Shown: positions 18,125 through 27,137, counted from the first letter of the stretch. The stretch: DNA of 64,000 bases from Tenacibaculum adriaticum (GCF_008124875.1 NZ_VNIA01000002.1:496001-560000); one strand, 5' to 3'. Notes: a model not told the origin generated them from the letters alone. Numbers and translations are program-made.

Positions 18125-18208
18125 TACGCACCACAACACCTTATATAATTTATTGCTAGTTCTAGCCTACTTCTGAAAAATACTCTTGAATTTTCAGTTT
18201 GGTGCGTA
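18125..18208. repeat. Nested inverted-repeat (attC-like) element after the PLD-type gene
   Basis: Outer arms TACGCACCA (18125-18133) and TGGTGCGTA (18200-18208) are perfect inverted copies. Nested inside, CTGAAAA (18173-18179) pairs with TTTTCAG (18191-18197). The element begins 5 bases after the stop codon. The nested fold resembles cassette recombination sites, but no integrase is in the window. An inverted CACCACAA/TTGTGGTG pair also flanks the gene (16490-16497 and 18129-18136). Confidence 0.5.
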
Positions 18209-18283
18209 CTTGCAAAGTTAACTGCTTAAACCACGCCACTAATCATACACAAAACCGATAGCGAAACACTTAAAAAATATCAT

Positions 18284-18314
18284 AAAAAAAGCCGAGATTA
18301 AATCTCGACTTTTT
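18284..18314. terminator. Bidirectional terminator hairpin
   Basis: GAGATT-AAATCTC stem flanked by an A-run and a T-run, located between the cassette-like region and the convergent minus-strand gene at 18332. Confidence 0.75.
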
Positions 18315-18331
18315 AATATTTAAAACACAAA

Positions 18332-18772
18332 TTATTTTTTAAATAAATTTGTTACGTCTTCTGCTGTTAACAATCTAGAAACTCTCATTTTATCAGTATT
18401 TTCTTCATTTTCATATTGTTGAATTTGTAAAAATACTTGTCCATCGTCTCTTGTATATTTAAGCCAAACGATATCTCCATTTGCCTTCATTTTTAAAGGA
18501 TCTCTTGGTACTTCTTCAAAACCGTTCATAAAAATAGTATATAACTTATCTATGTCATTATCTATATTGTTAAACGAAAAGTTCTCATATTCATGTCCTA
18601 CAGAATTCATGTTTTTATAAAAAAAGTTATATAGATTATCTCCAACTTTTTCTAAATAAACATAGCTGATTCTACTTACAACTTCAGATTTATTTGTGTC
18701 AATTAATTCAATCTGAGAAAAAGAAGATGTAGCTACTAGCAGCAAAAAGGTAATTGTAAAAATGTTTTTCAT
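18332..18772 (-). CDS. Small secreted protein of unknown function
   Basis: 146 aa with a signal peptide (FTITFLLLVATSSFSQ) and a soluble body containing IVWLKYTRDDGQVFLQIQQY and a C-terminal LLTAEDVTNLFKK. No family was recognised. It is isolated between the cassette-like region and topB, and divergent from topB. Codon use looks like that of the surrounding core genes. Confidence 0.7.
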   Translation of the reverse strand: MKNIFTITFLLLVATSSFSQIELIDTNKSEVVSRISYVYLEKVGDNLYNFFYKNMNSVGHEYENFSFNNIDNDIDKLYTIFMNGFEEVPRDPLKMKANGDIVWLKYTRDDGQVFLQIQQYENEENTDKMRVSRLLTAEDVTNLFKK

Positions 18773-18901
18773 AAAATTTCATTTATAGGGATTAATATTT
18801 TGGTCAATGTACTTCAAAATATAATAAGTACAAATAAATAACGTATTAAAAAATAAATATTGTACACATTTTACTATTTTCGAACGTTCAAATAATAATA
18901 A

Positions 18902-21202
18902 ATGAAAGTATGTATCGCAGAGAAACCAAGTGTTGCACGAGAAATCGCTAACATTCTGGGAGCCAGCACTAAACGAGATGGGTATTTCGAAGGAAATGGC
19001 TATGCGGTTACGTATACTTTTGGTCATTTATGTGCGCTTCTCGAACCTAAAGACTACAAACCGCATTGGAAAAGTTGGGATTTAAACAATTTACCCATGC
19101 TTCCTGAAAAATTCGGAACCAAAGTAACAGGCGATTCAGGTATTCAGAAACAGTTTAATATTGTAAAAGGTTTGTTCGAAAAGGCAGATGTTGTTATTAA
19201 CTGTGGGGATGCGGGCCAAGAAGGAGAACTCATACAACGCTGGGTAATTAACCAAGCAGGATATACAGGTAAAGTACAACGTTTATGGATTTCTTCTTTA
19301 ACAGAAGAAGCGATTAAAGAAGGTTTTGATAATTTAAAATCTAACGAAGACTACGATAATTTGTTTTATGCTGGTTATTCTCGTGCTATTGGAGATTGGT
19401 TATTGGGTTTAAATGCGACACGTTTGTATACTGTAAAATTTGGTGGATATAAACAAGTTTTATCCATAGGGCGTGTGCAAACACCAACTTTGGCAATGTT
19501 GGTAGATCGTTATAAAGAAATTCAAAATTTTAAACCAGAGCCTTATTGGGAATTACAAACAACCTATAGAGAAACGAATTTTAACTGTGAAGAAGGGCGT
19601 TTTTTAAAAAAAGAAGAAGGACAAGCTTTTGCCGATAAAGTTAAAGAAAGTGATTTCGAAATTACTTCGGTCACCAAAAAGAAAGGAAAGGAATATGCAC
19701 CTAAGCTCTTTGATTTAACTGGTTTACAAGTATATTGTAACAATAAATTTGGTTTTTCAGCAGATGAAACTTTAAAAATCGTTCAGAAGTTATACGAAAT
19801 GAAAGTTGTTACATACCCGAGGGTTGATACTACTTTCTTACCAAATGATGTATATCCTAAAGTACCGTCAATTTTACAAAAACTAACGAATTACAGTGAA
19901 CTAACACAACCTCTATTAGGAAAAAAAATAAGAAAATCTACTTCAGTTTTTAACGATAAAAAAGTTACCGATCACCACGCTATTATTCCAACCGGAATTC
20001 AAACCAACTTACAATATAATCAGCAACAAGTGTACGATATTATTACACGCCGATTTATTGCTGTTTTTTATCCAGATAGCGCTATTTCGAACACTGCTGT
20101 TATTGGAAAAGCAGATGAAGTTTCATTTAAAACCACCGGAAAAGAAATTATTACTAAAGGTTGGCGTGTTGTTTTTGAATTTGGAGACGATACCAAAAAA
20201 ACTTCCGAACAAAACGTGTTACCTACGTTTGTAAAAGGAGAAAAAGGTCCACATGAACCTAGTTTTTTAGAAAAAGAAACCAAACCACCTCGTAATTATA
20301 CAGAAGCTTCACTCCTACGCGCTATGGAAACAGCAGGAAAACAAGTGGATGATGATGAAATGCGTGAATTAATGAAAGAAAACGGAATCGGTCGTCCGTC
20401 TACACGCGCAAGTATTATAGAAACCTTGTTCCGAAGAAAATATATTGAGCGTCAGAAAAAATTAGTAATTCCTACACAAACAGGAATTGATTTGATTGAT
20501 TTAATTGACAATGAACTCTTAAAATCTGCTGAATTAACAGGACTTTGGGAAAAACAATTAAAAGAAATTGAGCGGGGTGAATTTAATGCAGGAACCTTTA
20601 TTAATAACATGAAAAAAATGGTAGATGAACTGGTATATGAAGTTCGTTCGAGTTCTAAAACCAAACGAATTTCTCACGAAACTCATCAGAAAAAAACATT
20701 AGAAAAAAAGAAAAAAACAGCCACTAAAAAAACGTTAATTGGTAAAGAATGTCCGAAATGTAAAAACGGACAATTATTAAAAGGTTCCTCTGCCTATGGA
20801 TGTTCTGCTTACAAAAATGGATGTGATTTTACACTTGCCTTTGAATTTTTAGGGAAAAAAATATCAGAAAATCAATTAATAAGGTTACTCGATAAAGGTT
20901 GTACAACCAATTTAAAAGGTTTTAAGCTAAACGATACTAAAGTTGATGGTTTGGTTCGCTTTGATGAAAATTTTGCTTTAAAACTTGAAGAAAAGAAATC
21001 AAAAGTGAAAGAAGAAGTTCCTGACACTATCCTCTGCCCTAAATGTAAAAAAGGAACTGTTTTAAAAGGAAAATCGGCTTACGGGTGTTCTGAATATAAA
21101 AACGGTTGTAGTTTTGTGTATTCTTTTGAAGACATCAAGAAAAATGCCAATGGAAAACCGTTGACAAAAGAGTTAGTTTATAAAATATTGACTTCTAACT
21201 AG
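18902..21202 (+). CDS. topB: DNA topoisomerase III (type IA)
   Basis: Relaxes and decatenates DNA through a 5'-phosphotyrosine intermediate. Seen: the Toprim start KVCIAEKPSVAREIA, acidic residues in NCGDAGQEGELIQRW, SIGRVQTPTLAMLVDRY, and the active-site Tyr in VVTYPRVDTTFLP near residue 304. The C-terminal extension carries two similar Cys4 zinc-ribbon modules (CPKCKNGQLLKGSSAYGCS near residue 617 and CPKCKKGTVLKGKSAYGCS near residue 711). The 766-aa length fits chromosomal Bacteroidota TopB. No conjugation genes are nearby, so an ICE origin is not supported. It overlaps the convergent trmH by 8 bases. Confidence 0.95.
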   Translation: MKVCIAEKPSVAREIANILGASTKRDGYFEGNGYAVTYTFGHLCALLEPKDYKPHWKSWDLNNLPMLPEKFGTKVTGDSGIQKQFNIVKGLFEKADVVINCGDAGQEGELIQRWVINQAGYTGKVQRLWISSLTEEAIKEGFDNLKSNEDYDNLFYAGYSRAIGDWLLGLNATRLYTVKFGGYKQVLSIGRVQTPTLAMLVDRYKEIQNFKPEPYWELQTTYRETNFNCEEGRFLKKEEGQAFADKVKESDFEITSVTKKKGKEYAPKLFDLTGLQVYCNNKFGFSADETLKIVQKLYEMKVVTYPRVDTTFLPNDVYPKVPSILQKLTNYSELTQPLLGKKIRKSTSVFNDKKVTDHHAIIPTGIQTNLQYNQQQVYDIITRRFIAVFYPDSAISNTAVIGKADEVSFKTTGKEIITKGWRVVFEFGDDTKKTSEQNVLPTFVKGEKGPHEPSFLEKETKPPRNYTEASLLRAMETAGKQVDDDEMRELMKENGIGRPSTRASIIETLFRRKYIERQKKLVIPTQTGIDLIDLIDNELLKSAELTGLWEKQLKEIERGEFNAGTFINNMKKMVDELVYEVRSSSKTKRISHETHQKKTLEKKKKTATKKTLIGKECPKCKNGQLLKGSSAYGCSAYKNGCDFTLAFEFLGKKISENQLIRLLDKGCTTNLKGFKLNDTKVDGLVRFDENFALKLEEKKSKVKEEVPDTILCPKCKKGTVLKGKSAYGCSEYKNGCSFVYSFEDIKKNANGKPLTKELVYKILTSN

Positions 21203-21872
21203 GTCTTTTAGTGCTATGGAAATACTCTACTATTTCATCTACATTTTTAATTGTAGTTTTTACCCATTTAAAATATAGTGCTTCTTTTTCTTCTTCTGAT
21301 AATTGCCAAGTAATATCTGTTTTACGTAATCGAGACGTTACATCTTGTAAAATAATAGCTGCTGCTACTGAAATATTTAAACTTTCAGTAAAACCGACCA
21401 TCGGTATTTTTAAAAATCCATCTGCCTGTTCCTTTACGTAGTCCGAAATCCCTTCTTTCTCTACTCCAAACACAAATGCCGATTTCTTAGTTACATCAAA
21501 GTCTGCTAACATACACGAATCGTTATGTGGTGTGGTTCCTATAATTTGATAGCCTTTACTTTTTAAATCTTTTACACATGTTTTTGTATTATTTGTATCT
21601 TGTTTAAATCGGTTAATAGTTAACCATTTTTGACTTCCTTTAGCTACATGACGAGATACTCTATTTGTATACATATTTTCGATAGTATTCACATCTTGCA
21701 CCCCAAAAACATCACAGGTCCTTATAACTGCACTTGCATTATGTTCTTGATAAATATCTTCTAAAACTACGGTGAAATGGCGTGTTCTTTCGTCTAAAAC
21801 TTTACGAAACAAATCCTTTCTTTTCTCTGTCAAATACCCTTCTAAATAAGTTAACAATCCTTTATCTATCAT
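21195..21872 (-). CDS. trmH: TrmH-type tRNA 2'-O-methyltransferase
   Basis: SPOUT-fold enzyme, probably tRNA (guanosine-18) 2'-O-methyltransferase. Seen: motif 1 HNASAVIRTCDVFGVQDV near residue 45, motif 2 FVFGVEKEGIS near residue 135, and motif 3 IPMVGFTESLNISVAAAI near residue 155. These make the knotted SAM site. Compact 225 aa. The N-terminal LTEKRKDLFRKVLDERTRHFTVVLE is typical of TrmH. It converges on topB with an 8-base overlap and is divergent from the sirtuin gene. Confidence 0.88.
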   Translation of the reverse strand: MIDKGLLTYLEGYLTEKRKDLFRKVLDERTRHFTVVLEDIYQEHNASAVIRTCDVFGVQDVNTIENMYTNRVSRHVAKGSQKWLTINRFKQDTNNTKTCVKDLKSKGYQIIGTTPHNDSCMLADFDVTKKSAFVFGVEKEGISDYVKEQADGFLKIPMVGFTESLNISVAAAIILQDVTSRLRKTDITWQLSEEEKEALYFKWVKTTIKNVDEIVEYFHSTKRPS

Positions 21873-21942
21873 AAATTACCTTCTTAATGAGCACGAATTT
21901 ATTAATTTTACAGAACATGTAGTAATCATACTTTTTAAATAG

Positions 21943-22623
21943 ATGAAAAAATTAGTGGTTTTAACAGGAGCTGGGATTAGTGCAGAAAGCGGAATTAATA
22001 CTTTTAGAGATGCTGACGGATTGTGGGAAGGGCACGATGTTATGCAAGTGGCTTCTCCTCAAGGCTTTTATGCTAATCCGAAGTTAGTATTAGATTTTTA
22101 CAATCAACGAAGAAAACAACTACTTGAAGTAGAACCCAATAAAGCGCATCAAAATTTAGCACTTTTAGAAAATCATTTTCATGTAGAAATTATTACTCAA
22201 AATGTTGATGATTTACACGAACGTGCAAAAAGTAGTAATGTAATTCACTTGCACGGTGAATTATTAAAAGCGAGAAGTACCAGAGATAGAAATTTAGTGT
22301 ATAATTGGGAAAAAGATATTTTTTTAGGTGATTTGGCTGAAGATAATACGCAATTACGTCCACATATTGTTTGGTTTGGAGAAGAGGTACCTATGTTAGA
22401 CAGAGCTATTGAAATTACAGAAAAAGCTGATGTTTTGGTAATTATAGGAACTTCTATGCAAGTGTATCCTGCCGCTAGTTTAATTAACTTTGTACAACAA
22501 AATACTCCTATTTATTTTATCGATCCAAAACCTTCAGTAAATAAAAACGCCTTCAATAATTTAACGATTATTGAAGACGTTGCGAGTTTTGGAACAGATA
22601 GATTACTAGAATATCTGTTATAG
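21943..22623 (+). CDS. cobB: NAD-dependent protein deacylase (sirtuin) lacking zinc cysteines
   Basis: Sir2-family enzyme removing acyl groups from lysine with NAD. Seen: LTGAGISAESGINTFRDADGLWEG, the class III YxxR signature in FYNQRRKQ, TQNVDDLHERA, the catalytic His in HLHGELLK, RPHIVWFGEEVP and GTSMQVYPAASL. Between HLHGE and RPHIVWFGE the usual four zinc cysteines are absent (the region reads LLKARSTRDRNLVYNW and continues without any Cys). Length 226 aa. The family is clear; acyl specificity (succinyl versus acetyl) is inferred from the YxxR motif. Confidence 0.92.
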   Translation: MKKLVVLTGAGISAESGINTFRDADGLWEGHDVMQVASPQGFYANPKLVLDFYNQRRKQLLEVEPNKAHQNLALLENHFHVEIITQNVDDLHERAKSSNVIHLHGELLKARSTRDRNLVYNWEKDIFLGDLAEDNTQLRPHIVWFGEEVPMLDRAIEITEKADVLVIIGTSMQVYPAASLINFVQQNTPIYFIDPKPSVNKNAFNNLTIIEDVASFGTDRLLEYLL

Positions 22624-22626
22624 ATA

Positions 22627-23007
22627 TTATTTTATATACGTTACCATTAAAGTATCGTCTGAATTAAGATTATCGACAGCTTCAACAACTAATTTATCAG
22701 CAGAAATTTCAATGACTCTTTTGTAAACAGTTTCATCACCAGAAATTTTTATGCTCTTTTCTTCCGCTAAGTACTCCCAATTAGAAGCAGTAACATCTCC
22801 ATATAGCCCTTCTTCTACTTTTCCATCAGCATGAAAAACGATCCATTCATCATTTTTGTTTGAAGTCATTTCTGGTTCTTGACCACTTTCTTGTGTAGAT
22901 TCTACAAACCATTTACCAGAAGTTAAAATACTTTTAACTTCTTGGGTTTCATTTTTTGTAAATGAAGATAATACAATTGCGCAAAGAATAATTATAAATT
23001 TTTTCAT
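22627..23007 (-). CDS. Small exported lipocalin-like protein
   Basis: 126 aa with an N-terminal signal peptide (KKFIIILCAIVLSSFTKN), then LTSGKWFVESTQESG. This opening, with Gly-Lys-Trp and alternating beta strands (WIVFHADGKVEEG, NWEYLAEEKSIKISG), resembles small lipocalin-like proteins of Bacteroidota. No lipobox Cys is seen. Its stop lies 3 bases from the convergent cobB stop. Ligand unknown. Confidence 0.65.
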   Translation of the reverse strand: MKKFIIILCAIVLSSFTKNETQEVKSILTSGKWFVESTQESGQEPEMTSNKNDEWIVFHADGKVEEGLYGDVTASNWEYLAEEKSIKISGDETVYKRVIEISADKLVVEAVDNLNSDDTLMVTYIK

Positions 23008-23069
23008 ATTAAGGGGATAATTTTAAACCAAAAATAATCAAAATTTATTTAATCCTAAAAATTTTAAAA

Positions 23070-23537
23070 CTAACTTATTAACCTTTTAAAAAACTCAAAC
23101 AATTCTCCCTTCGAAATGGAACTTCCTTTCTCTATTAAATCAAAAATTTCTAAATTTCTTTCTTGTGAATAACTTTTTTTTCCTTCTAATAATTCTACAG
23201 ATTCATCTAAAGGATTTTTAAGTAGCCACTCGAAGCCTTCTTGCTCTAAAACATTAATATCTTTAGTTATATTAATAACTATTCGTTCTATTTGTTCTGC
23301 TTCGCATTTAAATAAATTAACTGTAACTGGTGAAAAGTGTTCTAAATACTCTGTCTTAGTAAGAACATCGTCCCAAACTACATCCGAAAACACATTCATT
23401 TCATCTTCTGCTATTTGTGGTTTTTGTTCTTTTAATTCTTTCCATTCTTTTGCATCAATACTTTGTGATGCTAAAAAACGTGCAAATTCTTCATGTAGGC
23501 CTTCAAATTGTTCTTTTGTGAGCTGTCTATATTTCAT
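23070..23537 (-). CDS. DUF6495 family protein
   Basis: 155 aa, acidic, cytoplasmic, starting MKYRQLTKEQFEGLHEEFARF. The sequence IDAKEWKELKE ... DVVWDDVLTKTEYLEHFSP matches what I recall of DUF6495, a family found in Flavobacteriia. No catalytic motif is visible. It lies 15 bases downstream of argE on the same strand, so the two are probably co-transcribed. Function unknown. Confidence 0.7.
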   Translation of the reverse strand: MKYRQLTKEQFEGLHEEFARFLASQSIDAKEWKELKEQKPQIAEDEMNVFSDVVWDDVLTKTEYLEHFSPVTVNLFKCEAEQIERIVINITKDINVLEQEGFEWLLKNPLDESVELLEGKKSYSQERNLEIFDLIEKGSSISKGELFEFFKRLIS

Positions 23538-23552
23538 GAAACAAAAATACTT

Positions 23553-24701
23553 TTAAACACTCAATTTATAAACTATTTTATCAATCATTTCAACTCCTAA
23601 ATTCAATTGTTCTATAGAAATATATTCATTTGCTCTATGTGCTTGTGTTATAGAACCTGGACCACAAATAATACTTTCTAAACCCGCTTCTGCAAACTGA
23701 CCTGCTTCTGTAGCATAAGAAACATAACTTACATTTGAGCTTCCATTAACATCAAAAATAAAATCAACAATAGAAGCATTTTTACTTGTTTCTAAGCACG
23801 GTACTGGCGGATGTAATTTTGTACTTTTAATTTTAAATGTTGGAAATAATTGCTGTTTTTCTCTTTCCAATTCTCTACAATAATCTTCAAATTCTGATAA
23901 AATAGTAGTTGTTTCATTTTGTGGAATAGAACGAATTTCCCACTCTAAAATAACTTTATTAGCAACAACATTAGTCGCAATTCCTCCATTAAATTTACCT
24001 ACATGTATAGTTGAATGTGGTGGAGAGAAATGTTGGTTTGTCGTAGAATTTGCTAAAATTTTCATTTTGTTTTCTAGCCACATAACGAGTCGAGCACTTT
24101 CGTGTATTGCACTTACTTCTTTATTAATTCCACTACTATGACCTTCGCTTCCATTAATTTCTGTTAAAATATCTAAAATCCCTTTTTGCCCAATTATAGG
24201 TTGCATCATTGATGGCTCTCCAATAATCGCGTATTTTGGTTTCTCTGAATAATAATTTTTAATGTGTGCCACTAATTCTGGTGCAGAGATACATCCTATC
24301 TCTTCATCATAAGAAAAAGCAAAGTAAATAGGTTTTTTAAGATCTGTTGCCACCATTTTTGGTAAAACGGATAAAAAACAGGCTAAAAAACCCTTCATAT
24401 CACAAGCTCCCCTTCCATAAAGTTTTTTATCTTTTTCTACTAACTCAAACGGATTTGTATTCCAAGGTTGTCCTTTCACAGGAACGACATCTGTATGACC
24501 CGATAAAATAATACCGCCATCAACTGAGGGACCAATTCTACAATGCAACGAAGCCTGTGTTTTATCTTTACTATAGACATAAACTGTATCTATTCCGTAA
24601 CTTTTTATATAATCGCTAATCCAATCTATAATAGGTAAGTTAGATTCTTTACTAAGTATATTAAAACTAACTAATTTTGCTAATATTTCTTTTGCAGTCA
24701 T
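23553..24701 (-). CDS. argE: Acetylornithine deacetylase-type M20 peptidase
   Basis: Zinc hydrolase producing ornithine from N-acetylornithine in arginine synthesis. Seen: GGIILSGHTDVVPVKGQPW (metal ligands His and Asp), LYGRGACDMKGFLA, SYDEEIGC (catalytic Glu), IIGEPSMMQPIIGQKG, a dimerisation domain around residues 175-290, and the C-terminal CGPGSITQAHRANEYIS (last metal His). The length of 382 aa is typical of ArgE. No other arg genes are adjacent. A related N-acyl substrate such as N-succinylornithine, as used by some Bacteroidota, cannot be excluded. Confidence 0.88.
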   Translation of the reverse strand: MTAKEILAKLVSFNILSKESNLPIIDWISDYIKSYGIDTVYVYSKDKTQASLHCRIGPSVDGGIILSGHTDVVPVKGQPWNTNPFELVEKDKKLYGRGACDMKGFLACFLSVLPKMVATDLKKPIYFAFSYDEEIGCISAPELVAHIKNYYSEKPKYAIIGEPSMMQPIIGQKGILDILTEINGSEGHSSGINKEVSAIHESARLVMWLENKMKILANSTTNQHFSPPHSTIHVGKFNGGIATNVVANKVILEWEIRSIPQNETTTILSEFEDYCRELEREKQQLFPTFKIKSTKLHPPVPCLETSKNASIVDFIFDVNGSSNVSYVSYATEAGQFAEAGLESIICGPGSITQAHRANEYISIEQLNLGVEMIDKIVYKLSV

Positions 24702-24713
24702 TGTAAATCCTTC

Positions 24714-25388
24714 TTAATTTATTTTTAATAAAGTTAATGGATTTGGGCAATTCTTTTGGTAAAATTCTACATCTTTTTTAGCACAAACTCCAGGATAATC
24801 TCCCACGTAATTTTCTATATTATTTATCAATTGAAAATGTAAATGTGGTGCATAATCTCCATTAACAGAATTATCTCCTAACGCTCCTATTATTTGACCT
24901 TTATGTACTTTATCTCCTTCTTTTACATGTTGAATTGAAGCTAAAGAAAGATGCCCATATAAAGAATAAAATACTTTATTTTTAATTGTATGTTCCAGAA
25001 TAATAGTTGGGCCATAATCTCCAAAATTTATATTATTTTTAAAGCTATGTATTTTACCATCTAACACTGCTAAAACAGACGTTCCTGCACTGCACCACAA
25101 ATCGATTCCTAAGTGTATATTTCTTTGATTTTCTACTTTTTGTTTAGAAAAATGCTCGCTTCTATTATAAATATCTCTTTTTTCTAAATAACCACCGTAA
25201 GCGACTTTCGCATTGTTCTTTAATAAATAATTATCAATATAATTTTGCCACTCCTTCGAAGAGGAAATATTAAAATTCAATTCTTTATTTTCCGAAGAAA
25301 TAGATATGGGTATATATTTCTCTAATAATATTGAAGCATCAATAACTTTTAAAGGCTCTTCTGAAATAGATTTTAAAAAATTTTCCAT
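24714..25388 (-). CDS. M23-family metallopeptidase-like protein without signal peptide
   Basis: LytM-type domain. The metal motif HLGIDLW near residue 95, then SLYGHLSLASI, and APHLHFQLI near residue 190, match the Gly-Gly endopeptidase fold. The start was set at 25388 (MENFLKSISEEPL). An upstream in-frame start at 25424 would run through a terminator hairpin at 25399-25424. With this start there is no signal peptide or transmembrane segment, unusual for a cell-wall hydrolase. It lies 12 bases upstream of argE on the same strand. Substrate unknown. Confidence 0.82.
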   Translation of the reverse strand: MENFLKSISEEPLKVIDASILLEKYIPISISSENKELNFNISSSKEWQNYIDNYLLKNNAKVAYGGYLEKRDIYNRSEHFSKQKVENQRNIHLGIDLWCSAGTSVLAVLDGKIHSFKNNINFGDYGPTIILEHTIKNKVFYSLYGHLSLASIQHVKEGDKVHKGQIIGALGDNSVNGDYAPHLHFQLINNIENYVGDYPGVCAKKDVEFYQKNCPNPLTLLKIN

Positions 25389-25398
25389 CTTATAAAAA

Positions 25399-25424
25399 TA
25401 AAAAAAGCGCAGTAAAAACTGCAC
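25399..25424 (-). terminator. Terminator of the RskA-like lipoprotein gene
   Basis: On the minus strand GCAGT-TTTT-ACTGC with flanking pairs is followed by a run of seven T. It lies 30 bases after the stop codon of the gene at 25453-26343 and just before the M23 ATG. Confidence 0.75.
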
Positions 25425-25452
25425 TCTTAAATATAAATAAATGAATTATTAT

Positions 25453-26343
25453 TTATCTTGTTACTGTTCCTGAAATAGATAATACAGGTCCAGCACCCAT
25501 AGTTAATACACTATGCACATCTGCTCCTGATGGAACAGGATGAGCTAATGGCTTTAATGCAAAAGGAGCTGCACTGTTATCTGGACTTGGTTCTACCGAA
25601 ATAACAACCATTCCGCTTCCTCTTATATCAGTAGGAAAAGTTACACCTGAAGCACTTCCCATAACATAATCTTCACCTGGAAAAGGGGGGCCATCTCCAC
25701 TTGTTCCTTTATAAGGTGAAGTTGTTGCATTGTCATCCGCTGCATCTAGACTTGTGAAAGTTCCTGTGCTTACTGGTGTTCCATTTAATACAACCCAACC
25801 TTCGTACTTCCAACCATCTGGTAATGTTGGTAAATCTAATCCTGCAACTGGGGCTGCGCCTGAATTGTCTAAAAACCACACTCCACTAGCTTCGTTAGTA
25901 TCATCCATATCAGTTGGAGTTGCTAAAATGTATTTTCCAGATGAATTACTAAAATCTCCTACTAAATTATTTGAAGAAACAATAGCAGATACTCCTGAAA
26001 AATCTCCTGCCAATAACTTTGTTGCTGCAGGGGCTGGATCAGTATCATTTGCTGGTTCAATAGATAAAACAAAAGTAGATGCACTTTCTAATTGAGTTCT
26101 ATTAACTGGAAATGAAGTTTGTGATAAATTTCCTGAATCATCTACAGAAAAAACACCTGTACTTATCGGACTACTATTTACGATAATCCATCCTTCATAA
26201 TTGTAATCAGATCCTAAATTTTCTAATCCGGAAATATTTAACGTTAAATTTTCTATTGTTGGTACTGGAGTCTCATCATCATCACTACATGATGTAAATG
26301 TAAAAGTAGTAATAGCTATGATGCTAAAAAGAATTTTTTTCAT
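25453..26343 (-). CDS. Lipoprotein with two RskA-like (anti-sigma-K C-terminal type) domains
   Basis: 296 aa with a lipoprotein signal (SIIAITTFTFTSCSDDD; lipobox Cys near residue 19). Two similar beta domains follow: NYEGWIIVNSSPISTGVFS ... FVLSIEPANDTDPAPAATK and KYEGWVVLNGTPVSTGTFT ... VVISVEPSPDNSAAPFALK. The YEGW-(I/V)V-NG-PVS-G-F plus VSIEP pattern resembles the extracytoplasmic domain of anti-sigma-K factors. There is no anti-sigma helical domain or transmembrane helix, so a direct sigma-binding role is unlikely. It is probably a surface or periplasmic lipoprotein. Function unknown. Confidence 0.7.
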   Translation of the reverse strand: MKKILFSIIAITTFTFTSCSDDDETPVPTIENLTLNISGLENLGSDYNYEGWIIVNSSPISTGVFSVDDSGNLSQTSFPVNRTQLESASTFVLSIEPANDTDPAPAATKLLAGDFSGVSAIVSSNNLVGDFSNSSGKYILATPTDMDDTNEASGVWFLDNSGAAPVAGLDLPTLPDGWKYEGWVVLNGTPVSTGTFTSLDAADDNATTSPYKGTSGDGPPFPGEDYVMGSASGVTFPTDIRGSGMVVISVEPSPDNSAAPFALKPLAHPVPSGADVHSVLTMGAGPVLSISGTVTR

Positions 26344-26418
26344 TATAAATAGTTTTTAAAGTTTACTTACAACAAATTTATTTTATAAAAGCTTCATAAA
26401 ATGTCAGCTACCTAACAC

Positions 26419-27090
26419 TTACGCTATTTTTTTTAATAATCTTATTTCTTTTCTATTAAAATCAATCACTTTTTCTTGTTTTAAATCATTCATTAAAGTA
26501 TTCAATGTAGGTCTTGAAGTCCCTATAAGAATAGCAATATCTTTTTGTGTGTATGGATGTTTAATTATATGGTCCCCTGTTTTTTCACATTCATACCCAA
26601 AGTCTTCACACATTTCATCTAAGAATTCTAATAAACGTGTACGAGTGTCTTTAAAAAGTAATAATTGTAACCTTCTTTCAAGTCTTTTTATACGTAAACC
26701 AATGAATTTATAAATTTTAAAACTCACTGAAACATTATCTCTCATTAAGGCAAACATGGTATCTTTTGATACAGGGCAAACCATAGTAGTATTATCTATA
26801 GATTGAGCAAATTCATTGTGCTTATCTACTCCTAAAATTGCTTTTTCACCAAATATTTCTCCTTTGGTTAAAATGGCTTTTATCACTTCTTCTCCTTCTT
26901 CAGTATAATAACCTATCTTAACTTTTCCTTTATCTATCAAATAGATTTTATTTGCCGCATCTTGTTCAAAATAAATATAATCACTCTTTTTATATGCATT
27001 TACAGAGTGTTCTTTTTTATACTCAGGATATTTATGCGGACACAATATTTTAAACAAATTCACCTCTTCAAAATACCATAGCGCACTCAT
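26419..27090 (-). CDS. Crp/Fnr-family transcriptional regulator
   Basis: 223 aa. The N-terminal cyclic-nucleotide-binding-type beta barrel covers about residues 30-140 (IYFEQDAANKIYLIDKGKVKIG; KGEIFGEKAILG), followed by a dimerisation helix and a C-terminal winged helix-turn-helix (YTQKDIAILIGTSRPTLNTLMNDLKQ near residues 180-205, quoted here in part). No Cys cluster for an Fe-S sensor is visible. It is the last gene downstream of acn on this strand, separated from it by a terminator. Effector and targets unknown. Confidence 0.88.
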   Translation of the reverse strand: MSALWYFEEVNLFKILCPHKYPEYKKEHSVNAYKKSDYIYFEQDAANKIYLIDKGKVKIGYYTEEGEEVIKAILTKGEIFGEKAILGVDKHNEFAQSIDNTTMVCPVSKDTMFALMRDNVSVSFKIYKFIGLRIKRLERRLQLLLFKDTRTRLLEFLDEMCEDFGYECEKTGDHIIKHPYTQKDIAILIGTSRPTLNTLMNDLKQEKVIDFNRKEIRLLKKIA

Positions 27091-27137
27091 AGTTATAATA
27101 GTTTAGTTATATAAGTCTAAAATACAAAAAACATAAT

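Noticed and set aside
18902..21202. topB as a sign of an integrative conjugative element
   Set aside because: No tra, mob, integrase or partition genes nearby; neighbours are ordinary chromosomal genes.
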